Positions 7,855 to 16,837 of a stretch of 64,000 nt of DNA are shown here, in pieces; position 1 is the first letter of the stretch; the number at the start of each line of letters is the position of its first letter. The stretch is taken from assembly GCF_007752535.1 (NCBI RefSeq), contig NZ_CP036426.1:6882001-6946000 (forward strand), given 5' to 3'. Source of the stretch: Tautonia plasticadhaerens. Its GTDB lineage: Bacteria; Planctomycetota; Planctomycetia; Isosphaerales; Isosphaeraceae. Made by a program: the position numbers and the translations under genes. The notes beneath the pieces are model-generated. The model worked only from the letters and a program-made list of their open reading frames with translations, had not been told where the DNA came from and searched no databases.

Positions 7855-9833
7855 ATCTCCAGATCCTCGCTCTGGCGATCTACAACAGAGACGGCGAGCG
7901 TCGGGAGATCAGATTCCGTCCTGGAGAGGTGAACATCATCACCGGGGCGTCGAAGACCGGGAAGTCGGCGTTGATCCACATCGTCGATTACTGCCTGGGC
8001 CGGAACAAGTTCACCATCCCCGCTGGTGCCATCCGTGAGACGGTCGTCTGGTACGTCCTTCACATTAAATTACCGAGCACCGAGGCGGTGGTCGGAAGAC
8101 CCGCCCCCGTGGGGACCGCTTCGACATCGGCGGTTTATTTGGAGATCGGATCGTCGCTCGATCTACCCAACTTCGGCGAACTTCAGCAGAACTCGAACAC
8201 GGACGCACTGGGAAGCTATCTCACCGAGGCTGTCGGTATTACAGCGAACGAGAACATCCCCCCGGAGGGCCAATCCCGTCAGTCACTACAAGCCAACGTC
8301 AAGCACGCCCGGTTCCTGCTCTATCAACCGCAATCACGGATCGCCGATCCAGATCTCTTATTCTATCGGATGGAGGAGCAGCATTCTTTCCAGACGATCA
8401 AGGACACGCTCCCATACTTCCTGGGTGCCACTGGCGACGGTCAATACGATCTCCTGCAACAACTTCGCCGAGCCAAGAGAGAGCTTCGCCTGCTTGAGCG
8501 TCGGAAGGCCGAGGAGGAAGCCCTCCGGGGTCGGGACAACTCCAGGGCGACGGCCTTGCTCGCCGAAGCTCGAAACGTCGGTCTGCTCGTGGCAGATGTC
8601 GGCGACGACTCCCCGGACAAAGCAATCGCTGCGTTGCGGGCGGTTCTGGATCGGCCCGCTCACTTGGTCGAGGATGGGGTGGGCGATACGCTGCGGGAAC
8701 TTCAGGGGGCTCGGGAAGTCCTGCTTGCGGAATTGCGTGCGACGCAGAACGAGATCACGTCCGCAAGGTCATTCGCCCAGGCCCAGGAAGGGTTCACCAC
8801 CGAGGCCGTCGATCAGCAGAATCGCCTCTCGGCGATCCGTCTCTATCGCCGGGAACCCGACGTGAATCGGTGTCCGCTCTGCGAGCACGACCTCGACGGC
8901 TCTGTCCCGAGAGCCCAGGCCATGCTGGAAAACCTCGGCAAGCTTGAGCGCCAGATGAACGCCACGACCCGGCAACGACCACGCCTGGAGGCGTACATCG
9001 GGGAGCGAGAGGATCGCCAGCTCGAAATGAGGCGTGCCTTGGCCGAGAACAGGGCGGCGATCGAGGCCGTCATCGCCCAGGAGGAAGTTCTCCAGAGGGA
9101 TCGCAATCGCATGGTGGAACAGGCCCGTGTCCACGGTCGGATCAGCCTGTTCCTGGAGAGTCTCGGCCTCGCTGAGATCGACGACAAACTCGGAAACCAG
9201 ATCGCCGACATGCAGGCAAAGGTGACGGCCCTGGAGGCGGATCTCGCCGATGAAGTCGTCGAAGACAGATTGAACTCGATACTCCAGGTCATCGGGACGT
9301 GGATGTCGAGCTGGTCGAGAGAACTCCAACTGGAGCATAGCGAGTCGCCCATCGGCTTCGAGTTCAAGAACCTCACGGTCGTCGCCTACAAAGACACTGG
9401 CCCCATCCGTCTCCCCCAGATGGGCAGCGGGGAAAACTGGATGGGCTATCACATCATCACTCACCTCGCACTCCACAAGCTCTTCGTCGAGAAGCAACGC
9501 CCCGTGCCCGGCCTCCTGATGTTCGACCAGCCGACCCAGGTGTACTACCCGCCCGATCCCGCTGAGGACCGATCGATCGACGATCTCGTAGATGAGGATC
9601 GAGAGGCCGTCCGTCGCATGTTCAAGCTCATCTTCAATGTGACGCAGGGACTCTCCCCCAACCTCCAGGTGATCATCACGGACCACGCCGACTTGAAGGA
9701 GGACTGGTTCCAGTCGGCCGTCGTCGAAAGATGGCGAGGGGGCAACAAGCTCGTCCCCGCCTCTTGGCAGAATCCCGTACAGGCGAGCCCCGACGAGAGT
9801 GCTGAAGGCGATGGCGACGGCGATTCTGTTTGA
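7851..9833 (+). CDS. ABC-3C ATPase (DUF3732, SMC/Rad50-like)
   Basis: The ATG at 7851 overlaps the upstream stop and gives 660 residues; longer in-frame starts would run deep into the middle-component gene. Walker A GASKTGKS is at residues 32-39. The C-terminal nucleotide-binding half has FDQPTQVYYP with the Walker B Asp near 559 and HADLKEDWF after it. Between them lie long coiled-coil segments with a CPLC pair at 341-344, like the zinc hook of Rad50. This is the ATPase of the ABC-3C module and presumably the sensor or motor that licenses the effector. Local GC is lower than in chromosomal genes to the right, consistent with horizontal origin. Confidence 0.85.
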   Translation: MNLQILALAIYNRDGERREIRFRPGEVNIITGASKTGKSALIHIVDYCLGRNKFTIPAGAIRETVVWYVLHIKLPSTEAVVGRPAPVGTASTSAVYLEIGSSLDLPNFGELQQNSNTDALGSYLTEAVGITANENIPPEGQSRQSLQANVKHARFLLYQPQSRIADPDLLFYRMEEQHSFQTIKDTLPYFLGATGDGQYDLLQQLRRAKRELRLLERRKAEEEALRGRDNSRATALLAEARNVGLLVADVGDDSPDKAIAALRAVLDRPAHLVEDGVGDTLRELQGAREVLLAELRATQNEITSARSFAQAQEGFTTEAVDQQNRLSAIRLYRREPDVNRCPLCEHDLDGSVPRAQAMLENLGKLERQMNATTRQRPRLEAYIGEREDRQLEMRRALAENRAAIEAVIAQEEVLQRDRNRMVEQARVHGRISLFLESLGLAEIDDKLGNQIADMQAKVTALEADLADEVVEDRLNSILQVIGTWMSSWSRELQLEHSESPIGFEFKNLTVVAYKDTGPIRLPQMGSGENWMGYHIITHLALHKLFVEKQRPVPGLLMFDQPTQVYYPPDPAEDRSIDDLVDEDREAVRRMFKLIFNVTQGLSPNLQVIITDHADLKEDWFQSAVVERWRGGNKLVPASWQNPVQASPDESAEGDGDGDSV

Positions 9834-10057
9834 TCACGAGGCAGCACGAATGTTAGGAGTCAGAGCTCGCATTGCCTCTCACAGCATGTCGTGAGTCTAA
9901 CGACTTGGTCCTGCTCGGCGTCGAGATCGGCCTGGGCACGGAGGTCGAGTTCGGCCGTTATGCCGTTCGGGATAGATTGGGGCATGGGGCGGACCTGGCC
10001 TCCAGCCGGTTGACGGCGAACCACCGCCGAAGATCATGCCATCGTAGCGGAGGAGTC

Positions 10058-10732
10058 ATGGACGACAAAACCTTCACCCCCGGCCCGACCACGGATTCCG
10101 TCCGGGCCGCCGACGGCACGGTCCTCGCCGCCCCGGAGGGCTGGGTGCTCCTGCCGACGGGGGACGCCGGGCTGACCCGCCGGGTCAAGGCCGCCGGTGA
10201 CTTCTGGGTGGTCCAGGAGAAGGTGGGCCGGAGGATGTTCTCCAGGGGCGTCTGGGCGGCGTCGGCGACCATCGAGAGGATTCGGGCCGAACTCGACGCC
10301 GAGCGAGCCACGGAGGGCTACGCCAAGCGGAAAGAGGCCGCTTCCCGGCGACGTGAGGCGTCCCAGGCCGAGTACGTCGAGGATTTCCTCGGGGCGGTGG
10401 TGACGTTCCTCGCCTTTGACCCCGGCCACGCCGACCTGGCCGATCGGCTGGCCCATGCCGTCACCGAGCATGCCACCCCGGTCGGCAGCGGCACGGTCGC
10501 CCGGACGAAGCGAATCCCGGTCGAGCAGCGTGCCGAGGCCGCCGTGATCGCCTGGATGAGGCACCGGACGACCGCCTACGACTCGATGCCCATCCCCAGG
10601 GTCAAGGGGAAGCGGCGGGAGGTGCGGCGGATGCTCGCCCGGCGCTCCCAGGAGCTGTTGCAGCGGTATCGTCGGGGAGAGCCGGTCGGGGATGACTGCC
10701 CGCTGAAGCGGGCGTTGGCGCCCGAGGACTGA
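10058..10732 (+). CDS. DUF2293 domain protein
   Basis: The ATG at 10058 follows GGAGGAG at a good distance; an in-frame extension to 9872 has no ribosome site and reads unlike coding sequence. The 224-residue product has a variable N-terminal half (PEGWVLLPTGDAGLTRRVKAAG) and a C-terminal DUF2293 core (RIPVEQRAEAAVIAWMRHRTTAYD...VKGKRREVRRMLARRSQELL). DUF2293 has no settled function. The protein is basic and Arg-rich and may bind nucleic acid (inference). It is the first gene of the hypothetical-rich block after the ABC-3C operon. Confidence 0.75.
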   Translation: MDDKTFTPGPTTDSVRAADGTVLAAPEGWVLLPTGDAGLTRRVKAAGDFWVVQEKVGRRMFSRGVWAASATIERIRAELDAERATEGYAKRKEAASRRREASQAEYVEDFLGAVVTFLAFDPGHADLADRLAHAVTEHATPVGSGTVARTKRIPVEQRAEAAVIAWMRHRTTAYDSMPIPRVKGKRREVRRMLARRSQELLQRYRRGEPVGDDCPLKRALAPED

Positions 10733-11389
10733 GGCCGGATGATCGGGGTAGGACGAGGCGACGGTGATGGCACAGGAGCGATCCCATGGCCCGGAAGAAG
10801 CCCAGCAGCCCCGGTGATCCGCAGCCCCCAGGTATGACCAACGCCGCCGGCATGCTGGCGACCTTCGCAGCGGGCGTCCTGACGCAGCCGGAGAGCCGCT
10901 CCCATGCGGCCGACCTGAAGCTCGGCCGCTCCGAACGGGCCGTCATCGCCGGGGTTCCCGGCCTGGACGTGGGCTTGAAGGAGCGGATCGACATCCCCTC
11001 GACCGGCGTCAAATCCTTCCGCTTCACGCTGGACGAGCTGGCCCGCATCTGCCTGGGCCTGTCCGAGGCGTTGCTCGATGCCGAGGGCCGGGAGGTCGTG
11101 AAGCTGCTGAAGGTGACTGGCAAAGTCACGGACGTGCTGGACCAGGCCGTCGGCGAACTGGCGAAGGGTGGAAGTCCACGGCGGGCCGCCCAGAAGGCCG
11201 GGAAGACCACGCCGAAGTCGCAGGCGACAAAGGCGGCGAGGGCCACGGGCACCATCTACCAGCTGAAGATCACGCTCAAGGACATCAGGCCGTCGATCTG
11301 GCGGCGGTTGCTGGTCCGGGACTGCTCGCTGGCGGCGCTGCACGAGGTGATCCAGGTGGCGATGGGCTGGGAGAACTACTGGTCGTCCG

Positions 11390-12022
11390 CTATTGAGTTG
11401 CCGGGTATAGTCGGTGCAGTTTGATCCGGGCATCCGCCGTGGTGAACTGCCACCGAATGCCCACCATCCGCTCGTTGCGGTCCTCCTCCCACGCCGCGAC
11501 CTCCCGCTTCAGTTCCTCGCTCGACCCGATCCGCCGGTCCAGGCACTGCCTCGCCAGCACCGACAGCTCGATCTCCGCCATGTTCAGCCAACTCCCGTGC
11601 TTCGGCGTGTGGTGGATCTCCAACTTCCCGGCGATCCGACGGGCCCGCTCCGGCGGGAACGCCTCGTACAGCGAGGCGATCTTGTGCGTGTTCAGGTTGT
11701 CCATCACCAGCACGACCTTCTCCGCCTCCTCGTGCACCTCCTCCACCAGCCAACGCACCACCTCGGCGAAGTCCAACGCCGTCCGACGCTCGGTGACGTG
11801 GACCGCACGCCACCCCAGCAGCGGCATCGTCACCATGAACAGGTTGGCCGTCCCGTTGCGGACGTATTCGTGATCGAACCGCTCGAGCCGCCCTGGCGCT
11901 GCCGGGATCGGCACGACCGTCTCGCCGATCAGTTGCTTGCTCGCCTCGTCGAGGCAGACCAGCGGTCGCGTCTCGTCGTAGGGCCGGTGGTAGACCTCCA
12001 GCACGTCCTCCATCGCCGCCAC
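11390..12022 (-). CDS. IS630 transposase orfB (DDE catalytic part), copy 1
   Basis: The listed span starts at the first internal Met, but the reading frame is open back to the A-run at 12085-12090 and is expected to be made as an orfAB fusion. It holds the DDE domain: VCLDEASKQL, VLVMDNLNTHK and HTPKHGSWLNMAEIE with the final Glu. No internal stops are seen, so the element looks competent. Confidence 0.9.
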   Translation of the reverse strand: MAAMEDVLEVYHRPYDETRPLVCLDEASKQLIGETVVPIPAAPGRLERFDHEYVRNGTANLFMVTMPLLGWRAVHVTERRTALDFAEVVRWLVEEVHEEAEKVVLVMDNLNTHKIASLYEAFPPERARRIAGKLEIHHTPKHGSWLNMAEIELSVLARQCLDRRIGSSEELKREVAAWEEDRNERMVGIRWQFTTADARIKLHRLYPATQ

Positions 12023-12075
12023 GAACTCGGCGTTCGCCTCCGGCGGGATGCACCACTGCTGCTTCAGATGCGGCC

Positions 12076-12522
12076 TCAGTTCGCTTTTTTCAAAGAGCGG
12101 CGCACCGTCTCGTCGGAGATCGAGGGGACGATCTCCAACTCGACGAGCTTGTCGGCCAGCAATCGCATCGTCCAGGCCTTGCGGCCGTCGGGGGGCTCCG
12201 AGCAGGCCAGGGCGATCAACTTCGCCTCGGCCCGGCCGTCGAGGGCCCGCTGGCGGCTGGGACGGGCCTGCGTCTTGCGGACCAGGGCGGCCTCCAGGCC
12301 CTGCTCGACGAACCGCTGGCGGACCCGCTCGATGGTGGCGACAGAGACCTCGACGGCCTCGGCGATGCGGTCGTCGGGCCAGGCGGGCCCGCCCTCGGCG
12401 GCATCAGCCTTGAGGAGGATGCGGGCATGGGCCAGTTTCAGAGCGGAGGCCTTGCCGGCGGAGATGAGATCGAGGAGGGCCTGGCGTTCGTCGGCGGTGA
12501 GCGTCACGATGTACTTCTTCAT
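12076..12522 (-). CDS. IS630 transposase orfA (DNA-binding part), copy 1
   Basis: The start chosen, ATG at 12522 (MKKYIVTLTADERQ), matches the other copy; a longer start at 12573 reads through terminal repeat sequence. The 148 residues form the HTH part of the transposase (IAEAVEVSVATIERVRQRFVEQG) and end ETVRRSLKKAN. A run of six A on the coding strand (plus positions 12085-12090) lies just before the stop and allows a -1 shift into orfB. Confidence 0.9.
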   Translation of the reverse strand: MKKYIVTLTADERQALLDLISAGKASALKLAHARILLKADAAEGGPAWPDDRIAEAVEVSVATIERVRQRFVEQGLEAALVRKTQARPSRQRALDGRAEAKLIALACSEPPDGRKAWTMRLLADKLVELEIVPSISDETVRRSLKKAN

Positions 12523-13036
12523 GTCGATGCTCCTGAAGCGGTTAGGGCTCCAGGAGAACCGATTGCAGCCCATCCCTCAAGTCGTCAGTGGCCGACCACT
12601 ACCACCTCTACGACTTCGAGGTCGGCGGCGAGCGGTACACCGACCCCAGGGGTATGGACGACCTGGACATGGAGGACGCAAGCCGGGTTAAACTCGCCCA
12701 GGTCGCCCCGCAGGGGAAGTCAAAGCTCCGCTACACCTACGACTTCGGCGACAACTGGCAGCACGAGGTGGTCGTCGAGAAGGTCGTGTCGCCGGAGGAG
12801 GGGATGACGTACCCGGCCTGCATCGGCGGCAAGCGGGCCTGCCCGCCCGAGGACGTGGGCGGGCCGTGGGGCTACATGGAGTTCGCCGAGGCCATCCGAG
12901 ACCCCGAGCACGAGCAGCACGAGGAGTTCCTCCAGTGGAGGGGCGAGTTCGACCCCGAGGCGTTCGACCCCGACGCCGTGAACAAGCAGCTCAAGCGGCT
13001 GCGGTAGCGGAGGGCCGGTCGCTGATGGGGAGTGAA

Positions 13037-13978
13037 TCAGGCCGGGAGGGTCACGATCTCCAGCGACCGCCGGATCGCTTCCCCGACGCCCATCGGGCGG
13101 ATGGGAAACGCTTCCAGGGCCGCCCGATCCCGCACGACCGTCGGGTTCTTCAGGCCCTCGATCAGGTGACGCCCGACCACGAAGCTGGCCGGCGTCACCA
13201 GGGCCAGCCAGAGGCCCGACAGCCACGGGGTCAGGACCGGCACCGAGATCAGCCAGCGTCGCAGCCCCACCTGCCGGGCGTACTCCCGGATCAGGTCGCC
13301 GTAGCTCACCACATCCGTGCCGCCGACCTCGAAGGTGCGGCTGCCCCCCGGCGGCAGGTCCAGGGCCGCCAGGAGGTAGGCCAGCACGTCGTCCACGGCG
13401 ATCGGCTGCGTGGGGGTCGTGAGCCAGCGGGGGCAGAGCATCACCGGCAGCCGGTCGGTCAGCGACTTCATCAACTGGAAGGAGAGGCTGCCGGCCCCGA
13501 CCACCATCGACGCCCGGAACTCCACCGTCTCCACGCCGGAGCCCCGCAGGATGTCGCCGACCTCGTGGCGGCTGCGGAGGTGCGGCGAGAGGCCGGGGTC
13601 GGCGTCGTCGCCCAGGCCCCCGAGGTAGATGAGCCGTCGGACCCCGGCTTCCCTGGCGGCGTCGGCGAAGTTCCCCGCCGCCTGCCGGTCTGCCCGCTCG
13701 AAGTCCCTCGACCCGGCCCCGGACATCAGGTGGACGAGGTAGTAGGCCGTGTGGACGCCCCGCAACGCCCGGTCCAGCGACGACCGATCGAGCACGTCCC
13801 CCGGCACGACCTCGGTCTCCTCCCGTACCCGAGGCCGGAGTCTCTCGGGGTTCCGGGCCAGGCATCGGAGCCGGACGCCCCGCCGTTCGAGGGGCGGGAT
13901 GAGCCGCCCCCCGACATAGCCGCTGCCTCCGGTCAGCAGGATCATCGGCGGATCGTCGTCCTCGGAGGTCGGCATCAT
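13037..13978 (-). CDS. NAD(P)-binding NmrA/YbjT-like epimerase-fold protein
   Basis: The 313 residues open with MILLTGGSGYVGGRL, a Rossmann GxxGxxG dinucleotide-binding loop; the second Met (residue 12) is an equally likely start. Then come GDVLDRSSLDRALRGVHTAYYLVH, RLIYLGGLGDD and VEFRASMVVGAGSLSFQLMKSL, the pattern of atypical short-chain dehydrogenases of the NmrA/YbjT group. A C-terminal hydrophobic stretch (VPVLTPWLSGLWLALVTPASFVV) may contact membrane. It converges on the split pRiA4 gene. Substrate unknown. Confidence 0.85.
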   Translation of the reverse strand: MMPTSEDDDPPMILLTGGSGYVGGRLIPPLERRGVRLRCLARNPERLRPRVREETEVVPGDVLDRSSLDRALRGVHTAYYLVHLMSGAGSRDFERADRQAAGNFADAAREAGVRRLIYLGGLGDDADPGLSPHLRSRHEVGDILRGSGVETVEFRASMVVGAGSLSFQLMKSLTDRLPVMLCPRWLTTPTQPIAVDDVLAYLLAALDLPPGGSRTFEVGGTDVVSYGDLIREYARQVGLRRWLISVPVLTPWLSGLWLALVTPASFVVGRHLIEGLKNPTVVRDRAALEAFPIRPMGVGEAIRRSLEIVTLPA

Positions 13979-14237
13979 TCATCACCCGATCCGGCCCGGT
14001 TCGGAACATGGCCCGCATTCGACTCCCATGTTAGCGTGCCGGGAGCGTGGCACTGACGACCCTCGGCGGTAAACTTGCCGATGATCTCGCTGCGACGACC
14101 TCCCAGCCGGACGTTCCGAGGCTCGCCGACTCCGAGGCGCTGCTCTCGTGGGCTCGGGAGGCGATCCGGGCCGGGCAAGGATCGACGAGCCCCGGCGGGA
14201 CGACGAGCGATCCCCATCAGTCGGAGGGACGATCCCG

Positions 14238-14558
14238 ATGAACGCCGCATACACCTTCACCGCCGACCTGCTCACGGAGGCCGAGCCGCCCGAGGACGGC
14301 ATCCTGAGCCGGACGATTTACAACGACGAGCGGGTCAAGGCGGTCCTCTTCGGCTTCGGGGCCGGGCAGGAACTCTCCGAGCATACGTCCTCGATGCCGG
14401 CGGTGCTCCAGTTCCTCTCCGGCGAGACGACGTTGGCGCTGGGCGACGACACCATGGAGGCCCGCCCCGGCACCTTCGCACACATGCCCGCCGGGCTGAG
14501 GCACGCCATCCGGGCGAGGACGCCGACGGTCATGCTGCTGTTGCTGCTCAAGGGCTGA
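14238..14558 (+). CDS. small cupin-domain protein
   Basis: The ATG at 14238 lies 7 bases after GGAGGGAC. The 106-residue protein is a single cupin barrel: VLFGFGAGQELSEHTSSMPAVLQFLSGETTLALGDD and then AHMPAGLRHAIRARTPTVMLLLLLKG. One metal-ligand His (SEHTSS) and a second (HMPAGLRHAI) are visible. It is probably a small metal-binding protein or stress-related cupin; substrate unknown. It is followed after 37 bp by the broken pRiA4-like gene. Confidence 0.8.
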   Translation: MNAAYTFTADLLTEAEPPEDGILSRTIYNDERVKAVLFGFGAGQELSEHTSSMPAVLQFLSGETTLALGDDTMEARPGTFAHMPAGLRHAIRARTPTVMLLLLLKG

Positions 14559-14595
14559 GAAGGCAGGAGTGACACCGAGCCGAGGGGGAATCCCG

Positions 14596-15123
14596 ATGGC
14601 ACGTCCGAAGAAGACGACTGCGAGTCCTCCCAGGCCCACCGAGAAGGATGGCGTGCGGCTCTATACCCTGGAGGTCTTCCTGATCGGTGGACCGATCACC
14701 GAGAAGTTCGCCAAGAAGAACCCAGTGGTCTCCCGGACGATCCAGATCCGTGGCGACCAGACGCTCGAAGACCTGCACCGGGCCATCTTCGACGCCTTCG
14801 ACCGCTGGGACGAGCACATGTACGAGTTCCAGTTCGGCGAGGGGCCGATGGACCCGGAGGCACGCCGGTACGTCTTGCCCAGCGCCTTCGAGATGGACAT
14901 GGGGGAGGAGAACCCACCGGCTGGCCGGGTGGACCAGACCACCATCGATTCGCTGGGCCTGGAGGTCGGTCGGAGCTTCGGCTACTGGTTCGACTTCGGC
15001 GACGGCTGATGGCACCAGATCAACGTCGAGGCCATCAAGGATACGGTTCCGAAGGGCAAACTTCCCAAGGTGACGAAACGGGTCGGCAAGAGCCCGCCGC
15101 AATATCCCGAAGAAGACGAGTAG
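14596..15123 (+). pseudogene. pRiA4b ORF-3-like gene with TGA nonsense codon
   Basis: The frame from ATG 14596 reads a pRiA4 ORF-3-like protein (VSRTIQIRGDQTLEDLHRAIFDAFDRWDEHMYEFQFG ... SFGYWFDFGDG) and then meets TGA at 15007-15009. Directly after the stop the same frame continues WHQINVEAIKDTVPKGKLPK and ends at 15121-15123. The family has a Trp or similar residue at this point (FGDxWxHxI), so a single TGG to TGA change explains the stop. The truncated product would be 137 residues. It is decaying or expressed as a short form; no sign of recoding is seen. Confidence 0.75.
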
Positions 15124-15204
15124 GCAGCGACGGACCATTGACCGACCGGGAGGAAGACCTGCCCGCAGGGTCACCCTCTGGCAGCCAAAGAGAGAGATCA
15201 TAAA

Positions 15205-16146
15205 ATGAACAAAAGAGAAAACCCATCGACGCAGAGCGAGCGGGATGAGGCGGGGAGTGGAGGACCAACCTCCCAGACGAGTCTCTCCCTGACGAGAGAA
15301 CCGCAGGAGTTGAAACTCACCGAGGGACAACGCCGCACGATCCTCAGATACGCCGAGTTGCCCGCTCACCTGTCTGGGCGACTGGCAGCCAAGGGCACGG
15401 CGGCAACGGGCACTCCGTTCACCCTCGATGAATTGGATGAACTCCTCGATCACGTCGAAGCGTCGGTGTATCGGGCGAAGGGGAATGAGAAGCAGAAAGT
15501 GTTGCGTATCGTCGAGAGGGTGTCGAAACTGCTTGGCAGCACCATCGACCCCGACGAGATGCCCGGACATCGGCTTCCGAAAAAGACCGACACCGTTTTT
15601 CAGCTCAAGATCACCTTGAGGGGCATCGACCCTCCGATCTGGCGACGCATCCAGACGACGGACTGTAGCTTGGGAGCACTTCACGAAGTCATCCAGGTCG
15701 TCATGGGGTGGGAATTCGAGCATCTCTATCGATTCCACATCGGCGGCCTGGACTATGCGGACCTGGGGATGGCGAGCTTCGACGAGGTCGAAGATGCCTT
15801 CGACACCACGTTGAGCGAAGTCCTTCCGGCGGGGAACCGCCGACCTCGGTTCGATTACGAGTACGACTTCGGGGACGAATGGATTCATCAACTGGTCGTG
15901 GAAGAACGATTCCCGCCCGAGAAGGGTATGAAGTATCCCATTTGCGTGGCGGGGCAGAGGGCGTGCCCGCCAGAAGACTGTGGCGGTCCCTGGGCCTACC
16001 CGGAGTTCGTGGAAGCGATCAGCAACCATGACCATCGAAGGCACGAAGAAATGCTGGAATGGGTGGGTGGCGAGTTCGATCCAGAGAAGTTTGATCGGAA
16101 TGCAGTGAACGACGAGCTTCGGCGTATGCAGACAAAAGTGACATGA
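15205..16146 (+). CDS. plasmid pRiA4b ORF-3 family protein, intact
   Basis: The 313-residue product has a variable N-terminal 125 residues and then the full family core: VFQLKITLRGIDPPIWRRIQ, ALHEVIQVVMGWEFEHLYRFHIGG, FDYEYDFGDEWIHQLVVEE, CVAGQRACPPEDCGGPWAYPEF. It is the only undamaged copy among four family members in 10.7-16.4 kb. Bases around its start (15200-15240) are A-rich compared with the surroundings, suggesting a different origin. Function of the family is unproven. Confidence 0.9.
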   Translation: MNKRENPSTQSERDEAGSGGPTSQTSLSLTREPQELKLTEGQRRTILRYAELPAHLSGRLAAKGTAATGTPFTLDELDELLDHVEASVYRAKGNEKQKVLRIVERVSKLLGSTIDPDEMPGHRLPKKTDTVFQLKITLRGIDPPIWRRIQTTDCSLGALHEVIQVVMGWEFEHLYRFHIGGLDYADLGMASFDEVEDAFDTTLSEVLPAGNRRPRFDYEYDFGDEWIHQLVVEERFPPEKGMKYPICVAGQRACPPEDCGGPWAYPEFVEAISNHDHRRHEEMLEWVGGEFDPEKFDRNAVNDELRRMQTKVT

Positions 16147-16185
16147 TCCAGGGCATTGAGGGGGCCCGGCGGCTGCTCGTGGGAC

Positions 16186-16384
16186 CGGGAGGTCGTGACG
16201 CTGCTGGCCGTGGCCGGGAAGGTCACCGGACGTGCTCGACCAGGCCGTTGGCGAACTGGAGGAGGATGAGAAGCCAAAGCGGGCCATCCCGAACGCACGG
16301 AGGACCACCCCGAAGTCGCAGGCACCGAGGGCGACGGGCACCGTCTTTCAACTCAAGATCAGCGCCTCGATCTTCGGGGGCTAG
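16186..16384 (+). pseudogene. fragment of a pRiA4b ORF-3-like gene
   Basis: The read-out REVVTLLAVAGKVT, then after a one-base shift near 16227 VLDQAVGELEEDEKPKRA, TTPKSQAPRATGTVFQLKIS, matches the N-terminal half of the split gene at 10786 (REVVKLLKVTGKVTDVLDQAVGEL...TTPKSQ). It ends at TAG 16382-16384 before the core domain. This frameshifted, truncated relic fills most of the gap between 16147 and 16494. Confidence 0.75.
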
Positions 16385-16494
16385 GACATCGCCAGCGACG
16401 ATCCGGTCCAGGATCGTGACCTGTACGAGTACACTCTGGCGGACAATCAAGGGGGTCAGCACGACCGGGCAAATTCGGAGGGAGGAGCTTGCTC

Positions 16495-16821
16495 ATGAAG
16501 CCATGCCCCGGCGATATCCGCCACAAGGTGCTGATCACCGGCGACGAATTGCGAGAACTGAAGCGGCATGCCTATTCGATCGCCGAGGCGTTCGGGCTCG
16601 ACCGCAAGGTCGAGGCGTACAAGGGCAACCGGCCGCTCACCCTGTACCGCTGGGATCTGGAGTGCCTGATGGACACGATCGACTCCGAACTCGGCGATCC
16701 GAGGGAATATCCCGACAAGGCCGCCCCCGAATACCTGGCCCTGAAACGCCTCGCAGAGCGGCTCCGTGAGGAATACGACCGGCACTACGGCGGCGAGCGG
16801 GCCGCCGATTCGAGGGGCTGA
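16495..16821 (+). CDS. hypothetical protein, 108 residues
   Basis: The ATG at 16495 follows GGAGGAG by 8 bases. The product is charged and helical (DIRHKVLITGDELRELKRHAYSIAEAFGLDRKVEAYKG ... LKRLAERLREEYDRHYGGE), with no signal peptide or membrane segment. No family is recognised. It lies 16 bp before the DUF6398 gene on the same strand and probably shares its transcript. Confidence 0.65.
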   Translation: MKPCPGDIRHKVLITGDELRELKRHAYSIAEAFGLDRKVEAYKGNRPLTLYRWDLECLMDTIDSELGDPREYPDKAAPEYLALKRLAERLREEYDRHYGGERAADSRG

Positions 16822-16837
16822 ACGGACGAGGAGCGGA

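Larger units (their letters stand above)
11379..12599 (-). mobile_element. IS630-family element, copy 1, 1221 bp
   Basis: The element is bounded by TA dinucleotides at 11377-11378 and 12600-12601, the standard IS630 target duplication. Its ends are imperfect inverted repeats (CTGGTCGTCCGCT left, GTGGTCGGCCACT on the complement of the right). It encodes transposase orfA and orfB on the minus strand joined by a -1 frameshift site. It is exactly the same length as copy 2 at 21909-23129 but differs from it at many bases, so the two arrived separately or have diverged. Confidence 0.93.
10786..13007 (+). pseudogene. plasmid pRiA4b ORF-3-like gene split by IS630
   Basis: The left part runs from ATG 10786 to codon 197 (AAC, ending 11376). 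The right part resumes at 12602 in the same frame. Removing the IS and one TA restores ...MGWENYHLYDFEVGGERY... and a 332-residue protein. The family core is clear: IYQLKITLKDIRPSIWRRLLV, YDFGDNWQHEV, ACIGGKRACPPEDVGGPWGY. The N-terminal ~130 residues are an extra region shared with the 16186 fragment. The family function is not established. At present the upstream frame ends inside the IS at 11424 and the downstream half has no start of its own. Confidence 0.9.

Noticed and set aside
15007-15009. TGA as a recoded selenocysteine or tryptophan codon
   Set aside because: No selenocysteine-type hairpin follows, other genes in the window use TGA as a stop, and a TGG to TGA change is simpler.
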